NCBI RefSeq assembly: GCF_000011005.1
Contig: NC_013665.1
Coordinates: forward strand, 1,899,501 to 1,963,500
DNA from: Methanocella paludicola SANAE
Lineage (GTDB): Archaea > Halobacteriota > Methanocellia > Methanocellales > Methanocellaceae
Length of the DNA: 64,000 nucleotides
Direction: 5' to 3'
Positions 8,327-17,120 of this stretch are shown piece by piece. Below the pieces are notes generated by a model. It had not been told where the DNA came from. It made no database searches and saw only the letters and a list, made by a program, of their open reading frames with translations. Every line of letters begins with the position of its first letter. The stretch's first letter is position 1. A program made the translations under genes and the position numbers.

Positions 8327-8338
8327 AGCGTTAGCCTC

Positions 8339-8776
8339 CTACGTTCTCCGCACCATGAGCACGGGGCACAACGCGTGCCTGAGCACGCTGTCCGACACGC
8401 TGCCTATGAGCACTCGCTCGAGCGCAGACATGCCGATAGAGCCGATGACGATCAAGTCCGCCTCGATCTTGCATGCCACGTCTACGATGGCGGTCTTCGG
8501 CTCGCCCTCAACGACCATCTCCTTACACTCGACCCCGTTCTCGTCGCAGAGCGCCTTTATCTTCAGGACGGCTTCCTGCGCCGCCTTTTCCATGTCCACC
8601 TTGCTTTCGGCATAATGGATGCCGGCGTGGAATGCGAGGGGGGCGTTGACCACGCTGATCGCGTAGAGCTTTGCGCCCAGGACCTTCGCCAGGTACACGG
8701 CGTGCTCCGCGGCATAAAATGAATATTCCGAGCCGTCCGTGGGGACGAGGATATTTTTATAGGGTGGTACAGTCAT
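8339..8776 (-). CDS. Universal stress protein UspA family
   Basis: A 145-residue single-domain USP that binds ATP and usually acts as a dimeric signalling or chaperone-like protein. The N-terminal strand is NILVPTDGSEYS, and the phosphate-binding loop is GSIGMSALERVLIGSVS (about residues 112-128), matching the ATP-binding G-x2-G-x9-G-(S/T) pattern. It starts 7 nt after argB, behind a GGAG. Its TAG stop overlaps the SD of the ATPase gene, which suggests translational coupling. The pairing with a Ca2+ ATPase may reflect ATP or ion-stress sensing; that link is inferred from order only. Confidence 0.93.
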   Translation of the reverse strand: MTVPPYKNILVPTDGSEYSFYAAEHAVYLAKVLGAKLYAISVVNAPLAFHAGIHYAESKVDMEKAAQEAVLKIKALCDENGVECKEMVVEGEPKTAIVDVACKIEADLIVIGSIGMSALERVLIGSVSDSVLRHALCPVLMVRRT

Positions 8777-8782
8777 GAGCTC

Positions 8783-9661
8783 CTACTCCTTCGTGATACA
8801 GGTGCCTATGCCCTTATCGGTCAGCAGCTCCTGCAGCAGCGCGTGCGGGATGTTGCCGTTGATGATATGGACGCTCTGGATGCCGCTCTTGACCACGGAG
8901 ATGCTGGACAGTATCTTCGGTATCATCCCCTTGGAAATGACGCCCTTCTCGATGAGGTCGTAGCACTGGGCGATGTTGAGCTGGGAGAGCAGCGTCTCTT
9001 TTTTCGACGGGTCCATCATGACGCCGTCCACGTCCGTTAATGAGACGAGGCTTCGGGCATTGATGGCCGCGGCGATATCGCCGGCCGCCGTATCCGCGTT
9101 CAAGTTCAGGCAATTGCCTTCGGCGTCGTAGCCGATCGGCGATATGACGGGGATGTACTCGTTCTCCATCAGTATGTTGAGGATCTTCGGGTTGATGCGG
9201 ACCGTCTCGCCGACCCATCCAAAGTCCACTTCGGTCTCCTTGCCGTCGATCACGGCCTTCTCCGGCGCCTTTCGCCTCGCGACGATGAGATCGCCGTCGC
9301 TCCCGACCATGCCCACGCCGTTGCCGCCGTGCTTGGATATGAGCGAGCAGATGTCGGCGCTCACGTTGCCCACGAGTACCATGCGCACGATCTCCAGCGT
9401 TTCCTCGTCCGTCACTCTAAGCCCGGAAACGAACTTCGGGGTCTTGCCCATGCGCTTCATCATGGCGTCGATCTCGGGGCCGCCGCCGTGGACGATGACG
9501 GGCCTTGCCCCGAGATACTTGAGCGTTACGATATCCTTGATCATGCTGCTTCTGGCGGCCGGGTCGACCATGGCATGTCCGCCTACTTTAATGACTATGA
9601 CAGCTTCCTGGTATTTTTTAAGCCAGGGCAGCATCTCGCCGAACGATTCACTTACGTCCAT
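8783..9661 (-). CDS. argB: Acetylglutamate kinase
   Basis: ArgB phosphorylates N-acetyl-L-glutamate, the second step of the acetylated arginine pathway. The 292-residue length is normal. The amino-acid kinase fold is shown by VIKVGGHAMVD at residue 22, the HGGGPEID loop at residue 58, and NLNADTAAGDIA near residue 190. No other arg genes are in the window. It is the first gene of the argB-usp-ATPase unit and is divergent from the thioredoxin reductase gene across an 89-bp AT-rich promoter gap. Confidence 0.95.
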   Translation of the reverse strand: MDVSESFGEMLPWLKKYQEAVIVIKVGGHAMVDPAARSSMIKDIVTLKYLGARPVIVHGGGPEIDAMMKRMGKTPKFVSGLRVTDEETLEIVRMVLVGNVSADICSLISKHGGNGVGMVGSDGDLIVARRKAPEKAVIDGKETEVDFGWVGETVRINPKILNILMENEYIPVISPIGYDAEGNCLNLNADTAAGDIAAAINARSLVSLTDVDGVMMDPSKKETLLSQLNIAQCYDLIEKGVISKGMIPKILSSISVVKSGIQSVHIINGNIPHALLQELLTDKGIGTCITKE

Positions 9662-9750
9662 ATGATCCTCGACATCAATAATGCGTCTATGATAATAAAT
9701 ATTTATAATGTCATGAAATCTATAATTAATCTATCATAGAGGAACCAGTA

Positions 9751-10680
9751 GTGGCTGAAGAAACAGTTTATGATGTAGCTATCATCGGCGCGGGCCCGGC
9801 CGGATTGACCGCGGCGCTGTACTGTGGCAGGGCGAACGTGTCGACGGTGATATTCGGCGACCCGTTCGACTCCCAGCTCGCGAAGGCGGGCGACGTAGAG
9901 AACTATCCGGGATTCGAGTCCATACACGGCATCGATCTCGCCGAGAAGTTCCGTAAGCAGCTCGATAAGTATAAGATCGAGCCCGTAACGAACTACGTGG
10001 GCCGCATTACCCGAAATGGCGACCTTTTTGTATTATCCACCGACGTGGGCGAGTTCCAGAGCAAGTCGGTCATCGTATCCACCGGGTCGAAGCACCGTGA
10101 GCTGAACGTACCGGGCGAAAAGGAGTACCTTTACCGGGGAGTATCCTATTGCGCCGTGTGTGACGGCTCGTTCTATAAGGACAAGAGCGTCGCGATGATA
10201 GGCTACGGCGAGCAGGCGGCCAGCGCCGCCATTTACCTGGCGGGCCTGGCAAAGCACGTTATCGTCCTGACCCGCAAGCCCGACATGGAATCGCCCATGC
10301 ACGCCGGGCAGCTAAAGGCCCTGGATAACGTCGAGGTCATCGGCGAAGCGAAGATCCTTGCCATCGAGGGCAACGAGTTCGCCGAGCGCATCCGGTTCAA
10401 GGAGAACGGCGGCGAGGAAAAGAGCGTCCGTGTCGACGGCATCTTCATCGAGGGCGGGGTCCCCAACTCGGTCCTGGCCAATGACCTGGGGCTGGAGCTC
10501 GACGCCAAAGGCAACGTCGCCGTGGAGCGCCCCGACATGGAGACGAAGGTCGAGGGAGTCTTCGCGGCGGGCGACGTGACTGGCGGCCTACACCAGATCT
10601 CCAAGGCCGTCGGAGAGGGGGCGTGCGCTGCCGTCAGCGCTGCCATCTACATCAAGAAAAAATTTAAGGCAAAAAAATGA
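9751..10680 (+). CDS. trxB: Thioredoxin reductase-like flavoprotein
   Basis: A 309-residue low-molecular-weight thioredoxin reductase. The FAD loop is IIGAGPAGLTAA (residue 11), the redox CxxC is CAVCDG near residue 134, and GVFAAGDVTGG lies near residue 270. The second nucleotide site reads MIGYGEQAASAA, not the usual GGGDSA type, and the following strand VIVLTRKPDM lacks the paired arginines that normally clamp the NADPH 2'-phosphate. Some methanogens have an F420H2-dependent enzyme (DFTR) of this family, so NADPH use should not be assumed. The GTG start has an AGAGGA SD about 9 nt upstream. A hairpin terminator follows immediately. Confidence 0.9.
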   Translation: MAEETVYDVAIIGAGPAGLTAALYCGRANVSTVIFGDPFDSQLAKAGDVENYPGFESIHGIDLAEKFRKQLDKYKIEPVTNYVGRITRNGDLFVLSTDVGEFQSKSVIVSTGSKHRELNVPGEKEYLYRGVSYCAVCDGSFYKDKSVAMIGYGEQAASAAIYLAGLAKHVIVLTRKPDMESPMHAGQLKALDNVEVIGEAKILAIEGNEFAERIRFKENGGEEKSVRVDGIFIEGGVPNSVLANDLGLELDAKGNVAVERPDMETKVEGVFAAGDVTGGLHQISKAVGEGACAAVSAAIYIKKKFKAKK

Positions 10681-10681
10681 G

Positions 10682-10703
10682 AAAGGGGCTGATGACCCCT
10701 TTT
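10682..10703. terminator. Hairpin terminator between converging genes
   Basis: AAAGGGG (10682-10688) pairs with CCCCTTTT (10696-10703) across a 7-nt loop. It fills the gap between the convergent trxB and symporter genes, with T-rich sequence on the + side, so it can serve both directions. Confidence 0.7.
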
Positions 10704-10707
10704 ATAT

Positions 10708-12288
10708 CTATACTGCTTTTTTAATTGTTTCTTCGTCCTTTGATGCGGTCATATGCTCAATAGCCCAGACGACAATGAGAGCTATGGCCGACAGCGGAAG
10801 CGCGATAATGATCGGGTCAACGACCTGCCAGGGCATTGGAAGGATCGCCTTCTGGCCGAAGAACAGCATCGACAGGCCCAGCGGCTCAGACTCCTTGATG
10901 TGCACGAACGCCGTCCAGAGGAACCAGGTCACTGCGCCGACCACGAGGCTCACTTTGGCCGCGTTCGCAGAGGGCTTCTTGCTGAATATCGCGTGGGTGA
11001 ACGCGGGCAGGAAGGCCGCTGCGCAGAGGCCCATGAACATGGCCGTGGCGCGGGCGATGATGCTGCCGGGCATGATGTATGCGAGCGCGACGCTGACGAT
11101 GATCATGAGGATAACGAAGGTCTTCGTCTCGACCAGCGACGGCTTCTTGTTCCGGAGACGGCCCCAGATATCGTTCACGGCAGCCGTGCCCATGGCGTGG
11201 AACAGCGCGCTCAGCGTGGACATGGCTGCGGCGAGCAACGTGAGCAGGAATATCACGACGAACCAGTCGGGCAGCGCCATGTTGATGTATAAGGGGAATA
11301 CGGAGTCCGTGTTGCCTCCCGCTGCCGCGACCGCCAGCTTCCCCATTTCCTGGTAGAAGTAGACGTTCGTCAGCGCGCCCACGGTGTAGGCGACGCCGGG
11401 CAGCATCAGGATGGCGAACCCGCCGATCGCCACGGCCCGGTTCAGGGACTTGTTATCCTTTGCCGTCATGAACCGTACGATCAGCTGCGGCTGGGCGAGA
11501 ACGCCGATGCCGACACCCATTATGATGGTGGTCACGAGCGTGAGCCACATGGGCGAGCCGAAGGCCGGCATGGAAGTCCAGCCTGTCATGCCCTGGCTGC
11601 GGGCCGCGTCCGACACGAGGCTCGCCATGTTCGTGAGCGTCTCATGGGCGTTCGTGATACCGCCCATGGATACGTATGTAAAGACCAGCAGGAAGGTCAT
11701 GCCCACGAGCATGATGATGGCCTGGAACGAGTCCGTGTAGATGACGGCCAGTAATCCTCCGACGACAACGTAGATGGCCGTGATGGCGGCGAATAATATC
11801 AATGCCAGGTTATAGTCCATGGCGAACGTGGTCTCGACGAACCGGGCGCCCCCGATCATGACCGCCGAGGTGTACAGCGGCATGCCCAGGACGATCACGA
11901 GGCCGCAGGCGTACTGCATGAAAGCCGAGTTGAAGATCTTCCCCATCAGGTCGGGGAAGGTGACGGCCTTCAGCCTCTGGCCGATCTCCCGGGTCTTTTT
12001 GCCATAAACGACGAACGCGATAAGGATGCCGAAGAAGATGTTAAAGCCGACCAGCCAGATGATGCCCATGCCCATGTTGGCCGCGACGCCGCCGAAGCCC
12101 ACGATGGCCGAGGTGCTGATGAACGTGGCCGCGTAGGACAGCGCGATGAGCGCCGGATGGACTTTCCGGCCGGCGAGCATGTAGTCCTCGGTGCCCTTGG
12201 TCTGTTTCCATCCCAGGTATCCTAAGAATAATACGATGGCTAAATAAACGGCCGTACATAAGGCGAATATCCACAGGTCCACGGCCAT
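10708..12288 (-). CDS. Sodium:solute symporter (SSS family)
   Basis: A 526-residue inner-membrane transporter of the SSS family with about 13 hydrophobic segments, coupling solute uptake to Na+. Recognisable features are GYLGWKQTKGTEDYMLAGR at the N-terminus, SYAATFISTSAIVGFGG in TM2, and WLTLVTTIIMGVGIGVLAQP in the middle, as in acetate/proline-type members. The substrate cannot be decided. The ATG at 12288 lies 3 nt after the stop of a 36-residue membrane protein and probably relies on translational coupling with it. Downstream of the operon is a hairpin terminator. The neighbouring lactate permease suggests a monocarboxylate. Confidence 0.92.
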   Translation of the reverse strand: MAVDLWIFALCTAVYLAIVLFLGYLGWKQTKGTEDYMLAGRKVHPALIALSYAATFISTSAIVGFGGVAANMGMGIIWLVGFNIFFGILIAFVVYGKKTREIGQRLKAVTFPDLMGKIFNSAFMQYACGLVIVLGMPLYTSAVMIGGARFVETTFAMDYNLALILFAAITAIYVVVGGLLAVIYTDSFQAIIMLVGMTFLLVFTYVSMGGITNAHETLTNMASLVSDAARSQGMTGWTSMPAFGSPMWLTLVTTIIMGVGIGVLAQPQLIVRFMTAKDNKSLNRAVAIGGFAILMLPGVAYTVGALTNVYFYQEMGKLAVAAAGGNTDSVFPLYINMALPDWFVVIFLLTLLAAAMSTLSALFHAMGTAAVNDIWGRLRNKKPSLVETKTFVILMIIVSVALAYIMPGSIIARATAMFMGLCAAAFLPAFTHAIFSKKPSANAAKVSLVVGAVTWFLWTAFVHIKESEPLGLSMLFFGQKAILPMPWQVVDPIIIALPLSAIALIVVWAIEHMTASKDEETIKKAV

Positions 12289-12291
12289 TTA

Positions 12292-12402
12292 CTATTCACC
12301 GCCTTCGTTCCATTTCAATATGCCGTATAATATGCAAGCGATAGTCACGCCTATCGTGAAAATATATCCGCCCAGAATCCACGGATCATCGATGCCGAAC
12401 AT
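12292..12402 (-). CDS. Symporter small accessory protein
   Basis: This 36-residue protein has one predicted transmembrane helix: MFGIDDPWILGGYIF, then a hydrophobic run, ending KWNEGGE. It lies directly upstream of the SSS symporter with only 3 nt between stop and start. Short one-helix proteins in this position are known partners of SSS transporters in archaea and bacteria, so a role in symporter assembly or function is likely. A TCAGGGAGAG-like purine stretch (GGGAG) precedes the ATG. Two palindromic operator-like sites sit 22-57 bp upstream. Confidence 0.85.
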   Translation of the reverse strand: MFGIDDPWILGGYIFTIGVTIACILYGILKWNEGGE

Positions 12403-12423
12403 TTAAACTCTCCCTGACTATGG

Positions 12424-12459
12424 TATGTCATAACATAGCATTTGGTATGCTATAGCATA
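12424..12459. promoter_or_regulatory. Tandem palindromic operator candidates before the symporter operon
   Basis: TATGTCATAACATA (12424-12437) and TATGCTATAGCATA (12446-12459, a perfect 14-bp palindrome) are 22 bp apart from start to start, two helical turns, on the same DNA face. Both are preceded by TGG. They lie 22-57 bp upstream of the accessory-protein ATG, where a promoter would be, suggesting a dimeric repressor or activator that controls the symporter operon. Confidence 0.6.
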
Positions 12460-12513
12460 GCATTCGTACTTTTGGGATATAAAGATTTTGTCTGTATTGC
12501 GGCGTTAAAAAAA

Positions 12514-14106
12514 TTATAGGGCGATCCAGACGAAGAGGATCGCTCCCACGATAAGCGTCAGGAGAATAGAGACGACGGCCGACTTGCGGATGACCTCGCC
12601 CTCGATGCCGAGCCGGTCGATGACGGCGGCGGCGTTCACGATCTTGGCGGGCGATATGCCCGATGCGATGCCGCCCGAGACGGCGTGGGCGGCGTAGACC
12701 TTCATGAAGTCGATGTCCAGGACATCGGTCGACTTTTTCAGGATGCCGTGGAACATCACGTTCGACGACGCCTCGCTGCCCGATACGAAGCAGCCGAACA
12801 GCCCCAGCAGCGGGCTCACGGCAGGGAATGCGGAGGCGCCGAAGAACGCCGCAAGGCTCAGGCCTATGACCGCGTTCATATTAAGGTCTATGGCCCCGGT
12901 AGCGAATGCCAGAGCACCGTCGACGACCGACTGCGCCGAATAGTCCATCACATAGGCGATGGCGAAGAAGACTGCGGCCGCCAGCGTGGGGCTCCAGGCC
13001 CGGCGGGCCCACACTTTAAGGACTTCCCGTGCCTGGCTTTTCGATTTAACTAAAAACGGGGCCGAGATGACCGTGCTTACCAGCACCCAGAAGTACGCCT
13101 GGTTCAGGACCTTCAGGTCGATGACCTTGTTCGAGTAGACGGCGACCTTGTTCAGGCCTCCGGGTATGCCGTGGAGCATGGTGGAAATGAAAGGTATGCT
13201 GATCAGGATACAGAACGCTATCAGCAGCCCCCACGGGAGCAGCGCATTCCGCAGCGGCATCCGTGCGCCGCCGTCGGGCGATATGGTGCTATCTGAGGCC
13301 GCTTTGATGATGATGGGCTTGCCGCTGACGAGCCTCAGCGAGAACAGGGCGATGATGGCCATGAGGCCGGAGAACACGCCGACAAGCTGGACGAACTCTA
13401 CCCCGATATAGGGCAGAAGCCTGACGAAGACGATGGCCGAGATGCCCAGCGTCAGGCCGGCCACGACGGCCGGCACGAATCCCTTCCGGACGCCGTCGAA
13501 GCCTTCGGCGACCCAGAGCATGCCCAGGGCCAGCCCGGTCGATACGACGGGCAGGAAAATGGAAATATTGGACGAGAGCAGGCCAAGGTCCAGGCCGAAG
13601 GCCTGGGCGGGGAGCGTGATGGGCACGGCGAGCAGCGAGAACGACGTGAGCGGGTCGTAGCCCAGGCAGGGCAGCGCTACGGCCGCCAGCGGGGAAAATC
13701 CCAGGGCGATCATGATGGGCGGCAGCATGGTGACGGGCGTGGCGCCGATGGACACCAGCAGGGAGCCCAGGCCCACGTTGAGGATCATGACCTGCTCGTA
13801 CTTCTCCGCGGCGATGGTCTTGATGAACCCAGTGATGCGCTTTATCGCCCCCGTCATGTCCATCATCGTCACCTGTAAGATGGTGAACAGTACCATGAGC
13901 GAGATGCCGAACGAGGACAGGATGCCCGCGAAGGATGCCCGCAGGGCGACGTCCAGGGAAGTGCCAAAAAAAAGAACGGCGATGGCGACGGTAAGGGCCC
14001 AGCCGGCGATGCCCATGTAGGTGCCGGACTTTTTAAAGAAAACCAGCCCGGCGAAGATGAAGAGAATGGGTAGTATGGCTAAGATAAAGGCTAATAGCTG
14101 CTCCAT
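12514..14106 (-). CDS. lldP: L-lactate permease family transporter
   Basis: A 530-residue polytopic membrane protein of the LctP/LldP family, which imports L-lactate or glycolate with protons or Na+. About 12-14 hydrophobic segments are visible. Family-like segments include GISLMVLFTILQVTMMDMTG, GFSPLAAVALPCLGYDP and FGCFVSGSEASSNVMFHG near the C-terminus. The start is 31 nt after the UbiD-type gene transcribed in the same direction, so the two may be co-transcribed. Most methanogens do not grow on lactate, so the substrate or direction may differ, for example export or biosynthetic use of lactate for F420. Confidence 0.9.
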   Translation of the reverse strand: MEQLLAFILAILPILFIFAGLVFFKKSGTYMGIAGWALTVAIAVLFFGTSLDVALRASFAGILSSFGISLMVLFTILQVTMMDMTGAIKRITGFIKTIAAEKYEQVMILNVGLGSLLVSIGATPVTMLPPIMIALGFSPLAAVALPCLGYDPLTSFSLLAVPITLPAQAFGLDLGLLSSNISIFLPVVSTGLALGMLWVAEGFDGVRKGFVPAVVAGLTLGISAIVFVRLLPYIGVEFVQLVGVFSGLMAIIALFSLRLVSGKPIIIKAASDSTISPDGGARMPLRNALLPWGLLIAFCILISIPFISTMLHGIPGGLNKVAVYSNKVIDLKVLNQAYFWVLVSTVISAPFLVKSKSQAREVLKVWARRAWSPTLAAAVFFAIAYVMDYSAQSVVDGALAFATGAIDLNMNAVIGLSLAAFFGASAFPAVSPLLGLFGCFVSGSEASSNVMFHGILKKSTDVLDIDFMKVYAAHAVSGGIASGISPAKIVNAAAVIDRLGIEGEVIRKSAVVSILLTLIVGAILFVWIAL

Positions 14107-14137
14107 GGTATGCTTCCGCCGGAGTACAAAGGCGCTA

Positions 14138-15391
14138 TTATATCTTAGCCCTTTCGTATTTATCGCTGGCCTTCAGGGGCTTGGTGGCGTCGATGCCCAT
14201 CTTGCTGGTGATGTTGTCCTCGGACACGGGGTCAAGCGAGCTCCCCCTGACGTTGGAGACGATCATCACGTCCCTGTCGGCCTTGGTGCGGGTGGCGATG
14301 GCGTATTCGACGTCCGCCGTGTCGAAGATGTTGATGTCGGTGTCGACCACAACGACGTGCTTGAGGCTCGTGTGGGCCGCGAAGGCGGCCATGATGGCGT
14401 TCTTGCCGTCGCCCTCGGTCTGCTTCTCGATCTGGACGATGGCGTGCAGGTAGCAGCATCCGCCCTCGGTCAGGACGACATTCTTGACTTTCGTGACGTT
14501 GGCCACGGCATTGTATATTAAAGGCTCGTAGGGCACGCCCATGAGGAGCTTGTGCTCGTTGCCCCCGGGCAGGATGCCATGGTAGATGGGGTCTTTCCTC
14601 ATCATCATGTTGTTTAAATGGATGACAGGCTCGGGCCGGATATGGTCGTAGGAGCCGGTGATATCGACGAAGGGGCCTTCCTTGACCTTTTCAGAGGGGT
14701 CGATGTAGCCTTCCAGGACTATCTCTCCGTGGGGGACTTCCACCCCGTTGTCCAGCGTGACCAGTTCGAGAGGCTCTCCCTTGAGGGCGGCCGCGTATTC
14801 CCATTCCCTTTTCGGCGGGACCCTCGTGGAGGCGGCGAACACGGTGACCGGGTCTACACCAATGACAATGCCCACAGGCAATGGCTCATTCTTAGCCGCA
14901 GCCTCCTTCTGCATGACGTAGGTATGGCGGGGAGGCACAAGCCTGGCGGCCAGCGTATTATCGTTGACGACCATGAGCCGGTGAATGGAAGCGTTATACA
15001 TGTCCTTATACTTCGAGACGACGATGCCGGCCGTGATGTACGCGCCGCCGTCCTTCTTGAAGTGCTTCATGATCGGGAGCCGGGATAGATTAGCTTTTGA
15101 CTTGACCTCGAACATCGGCGAATGATCGACGTGTTTGACCTCGCCGTTATAACCGGTTGAAGTCAGCTTGTTGATGATGTTATCGGGCGAGACGCCCAGG
15201 GCCCGGGCGAACGTCTCCCGGGAGTTCATGACGTTCATGGCTGCCCGCATGCCGTTGCAGTCGTTGAACAGGACCGGGCGCCGGTCCTGGTACGCGTACC
15301 TCGGCGCCTCGAATATAGGCGATATCGGCTTGTTGATCTCCTGCAGGTTCCCTTCTTTTTTCAGCCAGTCTAAAAATTCTCGTAGACCCAT
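14138..15391 (-). CDS. ubiD: UbiD-family decarboxylase
   Basis: A 417-residue UbiD-type decarboxylase, which needs prenylated FMN made by UbiX (encoded at 18956-19561). Motifs include LNNMMMRKDPIYHG, HGEIVLEGYIDP and VKEGPFVDITGSYD, which supply the conserved acidic residues near the flavin. In archaea with the modified mevalonate route, a UbiD homologue decarboxylates trans-anhydromevalonate 5-phosphate toward isopentenyl phosphate. This gene is a good candidate for that role because of its length and archaeal context, but substrate assignment is inferred. Start ATG at 15391; lactate permease follows after 31 nt. Confidence 0.9.
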   Translation of the reverse strand: MGLREFLDWLKKEGNLQEINKPISPIFEAPRYAYQDRRPVLFNDCNGMRAAMNVMNSRETFARALGVSPDNIINKLTSTGYNGEVKHVDHSPMFEVKSKANLSRLPIMKHFKKDGGAYITAGIVVSKYKDMYNASIHRLMVVNDNTLAARLVPPRHTYVMQKEAAAKNEPLPVGIVIGVDPVTVFAASTRVPPKREWEYAAALKGEPLELVTLDNGVEVPHGEIVLEGYIDPSEKVKEGPFVDITGSYDHIRPEPVIHLNNMMMRKDPIYHGILPGGNEHKLLMGVPYEPLIYNAVANVTKVKNVVLTEGGCCYLHAIVQIEKQTEGDGKNAIMAAFAAHTSLKHVVVVDTDINIFDTADVEYAIATRTKADRDVMIVSNVRGSSLDPVSEDNITSKMGIDATKPLKASDKYERAKI

Positions 15392-15495
15392 TGTCCGAAC
15401 TCCTCGATGAACGCTATATTGTCAGAAAACGCCCGTTTCGTTGATATATTTTGTTATTCGGCGCCGTATAATACCGACGCGATAAAATATTAAAT

Positions 15496-17016
15496 CTATC
15501 GGTTTGCTATGGGAAGCGTTACCACGAACCGGGCGCCCTTCGAAAAGTCCCCGTTTACGCGGTCCTCGACCCAGAATTCGCCGTTAAAGTCCTCCAGGAG
15601 CATTTTAATGAGGCAGAGGCCGAAGCCCTTGCCCCTCGACTTCGTATGCGTGAGGTCGAGCTCCAGCAGGGTCTGCTTCATCTGGTCCGTGATGCCGGGG
15701 CCGTTATCCTCGACGGAGACGCCCACGTATTCCTTTCCGGCCTTCACGACCCGGTATAAGCTGATATTGATCGTCAGGTCCCCCGTGGAGTGCTTAATCG
15801 CGTTGCCCACCAGGTTAATGAATACGTCCTTGAGAAGGTCGTTGGCCTTGACCGTGAAGCCTTTCACGGGAGTAAAATCGATCCTCACGCGCCTGCCGGG
15901 AGTATCCAGGTGCTGTTCCACTACATCGCTTAATACCGTGCTGACGTCCATGATCCTGGGCTCGTACAGGCCCCGCTTCTCCCGCTGGATCTTCCGCACG
16001 TTATCGATGAGCAGGGAGCTGTTCTTGATGGAATCCATGGCCTTATCCAGTAAATAGAGATTGTCGGAGGTCAGTTTGCCTTCGTACTCGATGATGTTGC
16101 GGGCTAGCTCCATGAACCCCAGGGTGATCTGGTTCATGTTATTGATATCGTGGCCCATAAGGTCCACGTACAGCTCGCTCTCGGCCATCGCATTTCGTAA
16201 GATGCTATCGGCCTGTATGCGGTCAGTGATGTCCCGGACCTGCTCGACGGTGCCCGCCACGTCCCCGTCGTCATTGACCAGCGGGTAGGCGTAAAGCTCC
16301 TTCCACCCGATGAGGTCGTGCACGACCTCGCGCTGCATGCTTTTTTCCCGGACCGCCCGGATGCTCGGGCAGTTCTCGCATGGCTCGTTTCGCCCATGGA
16401 AGAGCCGATAGCATTTTTTCCCCACGAGGTCCCTGCCGTGCCACTTTTCAATGGTCGGGTTATGCCGTACGACGTTCAGGTCTATATCGAGGACTGTGAG
16501 GCCGTCCTGTATACAGTTGAAAATATTGTTCAGGAGCGCCTGGCTTTTACGGAGCGAATCTGCCGCCCTCTGGCGCTCGGTGATATCCCTCGCGATACCG
16601 ACGATCGCTTTTTCCCCGTCGAGGATGATGCCTCGTGAGTTGACCTCCAGCGGGAACGTGCTCCCATCCTTTCGCCGGTGTACCGTCTGGTATACGCAGC
16701 CATACTTGTAGCACCGCTCCAGCATGCCCGGCAATTTTTTTCGTTCTTCATCGGTCCGCAGCATGGCGATGTTCATGGACGGGAGCTCGTCCCTGGAGTA
16801 CCCGTAGGCCCTGACGGCCGCGTCGTTGACTTCGATGATGCTGCCGTCGAGGCGGAGAAAATAGGCGATATCCTGGATGCTGTCGAAAAGAAAATGATAT
16901 TTATCCGCATCCGCGGTCTTCACTAAAGCCTGCGCCCCCTGCCGCTGCTCAGCTAAAAGCTGCTCTTTTGCCTTACAGGCATCGGATTGGCGGGCGGGAC
17001 TATTATCCAGACTCAT
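15496..17016 (-). CDS. Soluble PAS-PAS sensor histidine kinase
   Basis: A 506-residue signal-transduction kinase without transmembrane segments, so it senses a cytoplasmic cue. PAS domain 1 spans about residues 38-150 (DGSIIEVNDAAVRAYGYSR, GIARDITERQ) and PAS domain 2 about residues 155-270, containing CENC, which could bind a metal or act as a redox site. The phospho-acceptor helix has MGHDINNMNQ near residue 292. The ATPase domain carries N box NAIKHS, G1 DNGPGI and G2 GKGFGLCLIK. No response regulator lies nearby; archaeal kinases of this type are often orphans. An AT-rich gap and tRNA-Cys lie upstream. Confidence 0.92.
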   Translation of the reverse strand: MSLDNSPARQSDACKAKEQLLAEQRQGAQALVKTADADKYHFLFDSIQDIAYFLRLDGSIIEVNDAAVRAYGYSRDELPSMNIAMLRTDEERKKLPGMLERCYKYGCVYQTVHRRKDGSTFPLEVNSRGIILDGEKAIVGIARDITERQRAADSLRKSQALLNNIFNCIQDGLTVLDIDLNVVRHNPTIEKWHGRDLVGKKCYRLFHGRNEPCENCPSIRAVREKSMQREVVHDLIGWKELYAYPLVNDDGDVAGTVEQVRDITDRIQADSILRNAMAESELYVDLMGHDINNMNQITLGFMELARNIIEYEGKLTSDNLYLLDKAMDSIKNSSLLIDNVRKIQREKRGLYEPRIMDVSTVLSDVVEQHLDTPGRRVRIDFTPVKGFTVKANDLLKDVFINLVGNAIKHSTGDLTINISLYRVVKAGKEYVGVSVEDNGPGITDQMKQTLLELDLTHTKSRGKGFGLCLIKMLLEDFNGEFWVEDRVNGDFSKGARFVVTLPIANR

Positions 17017-17120
17017 AATTACATGCTAAAAGAGATTAGTATAAATTATATTAATATTTTTAGGTCTATATAACGATAAATAAAATAGCTTTGGCTTAGT
17101 GGGAAAGAAGAAAAAATGAG

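Noticed and set aside
8324-8341. Readthrough of TAG (pyrrolysine) joining UspA to the ATPase
   Set aside because: The two are in the same frame, but UspA ends normally at its TAG, a GGAGG and CTG provide a separate start, and no pyl genes are seen.
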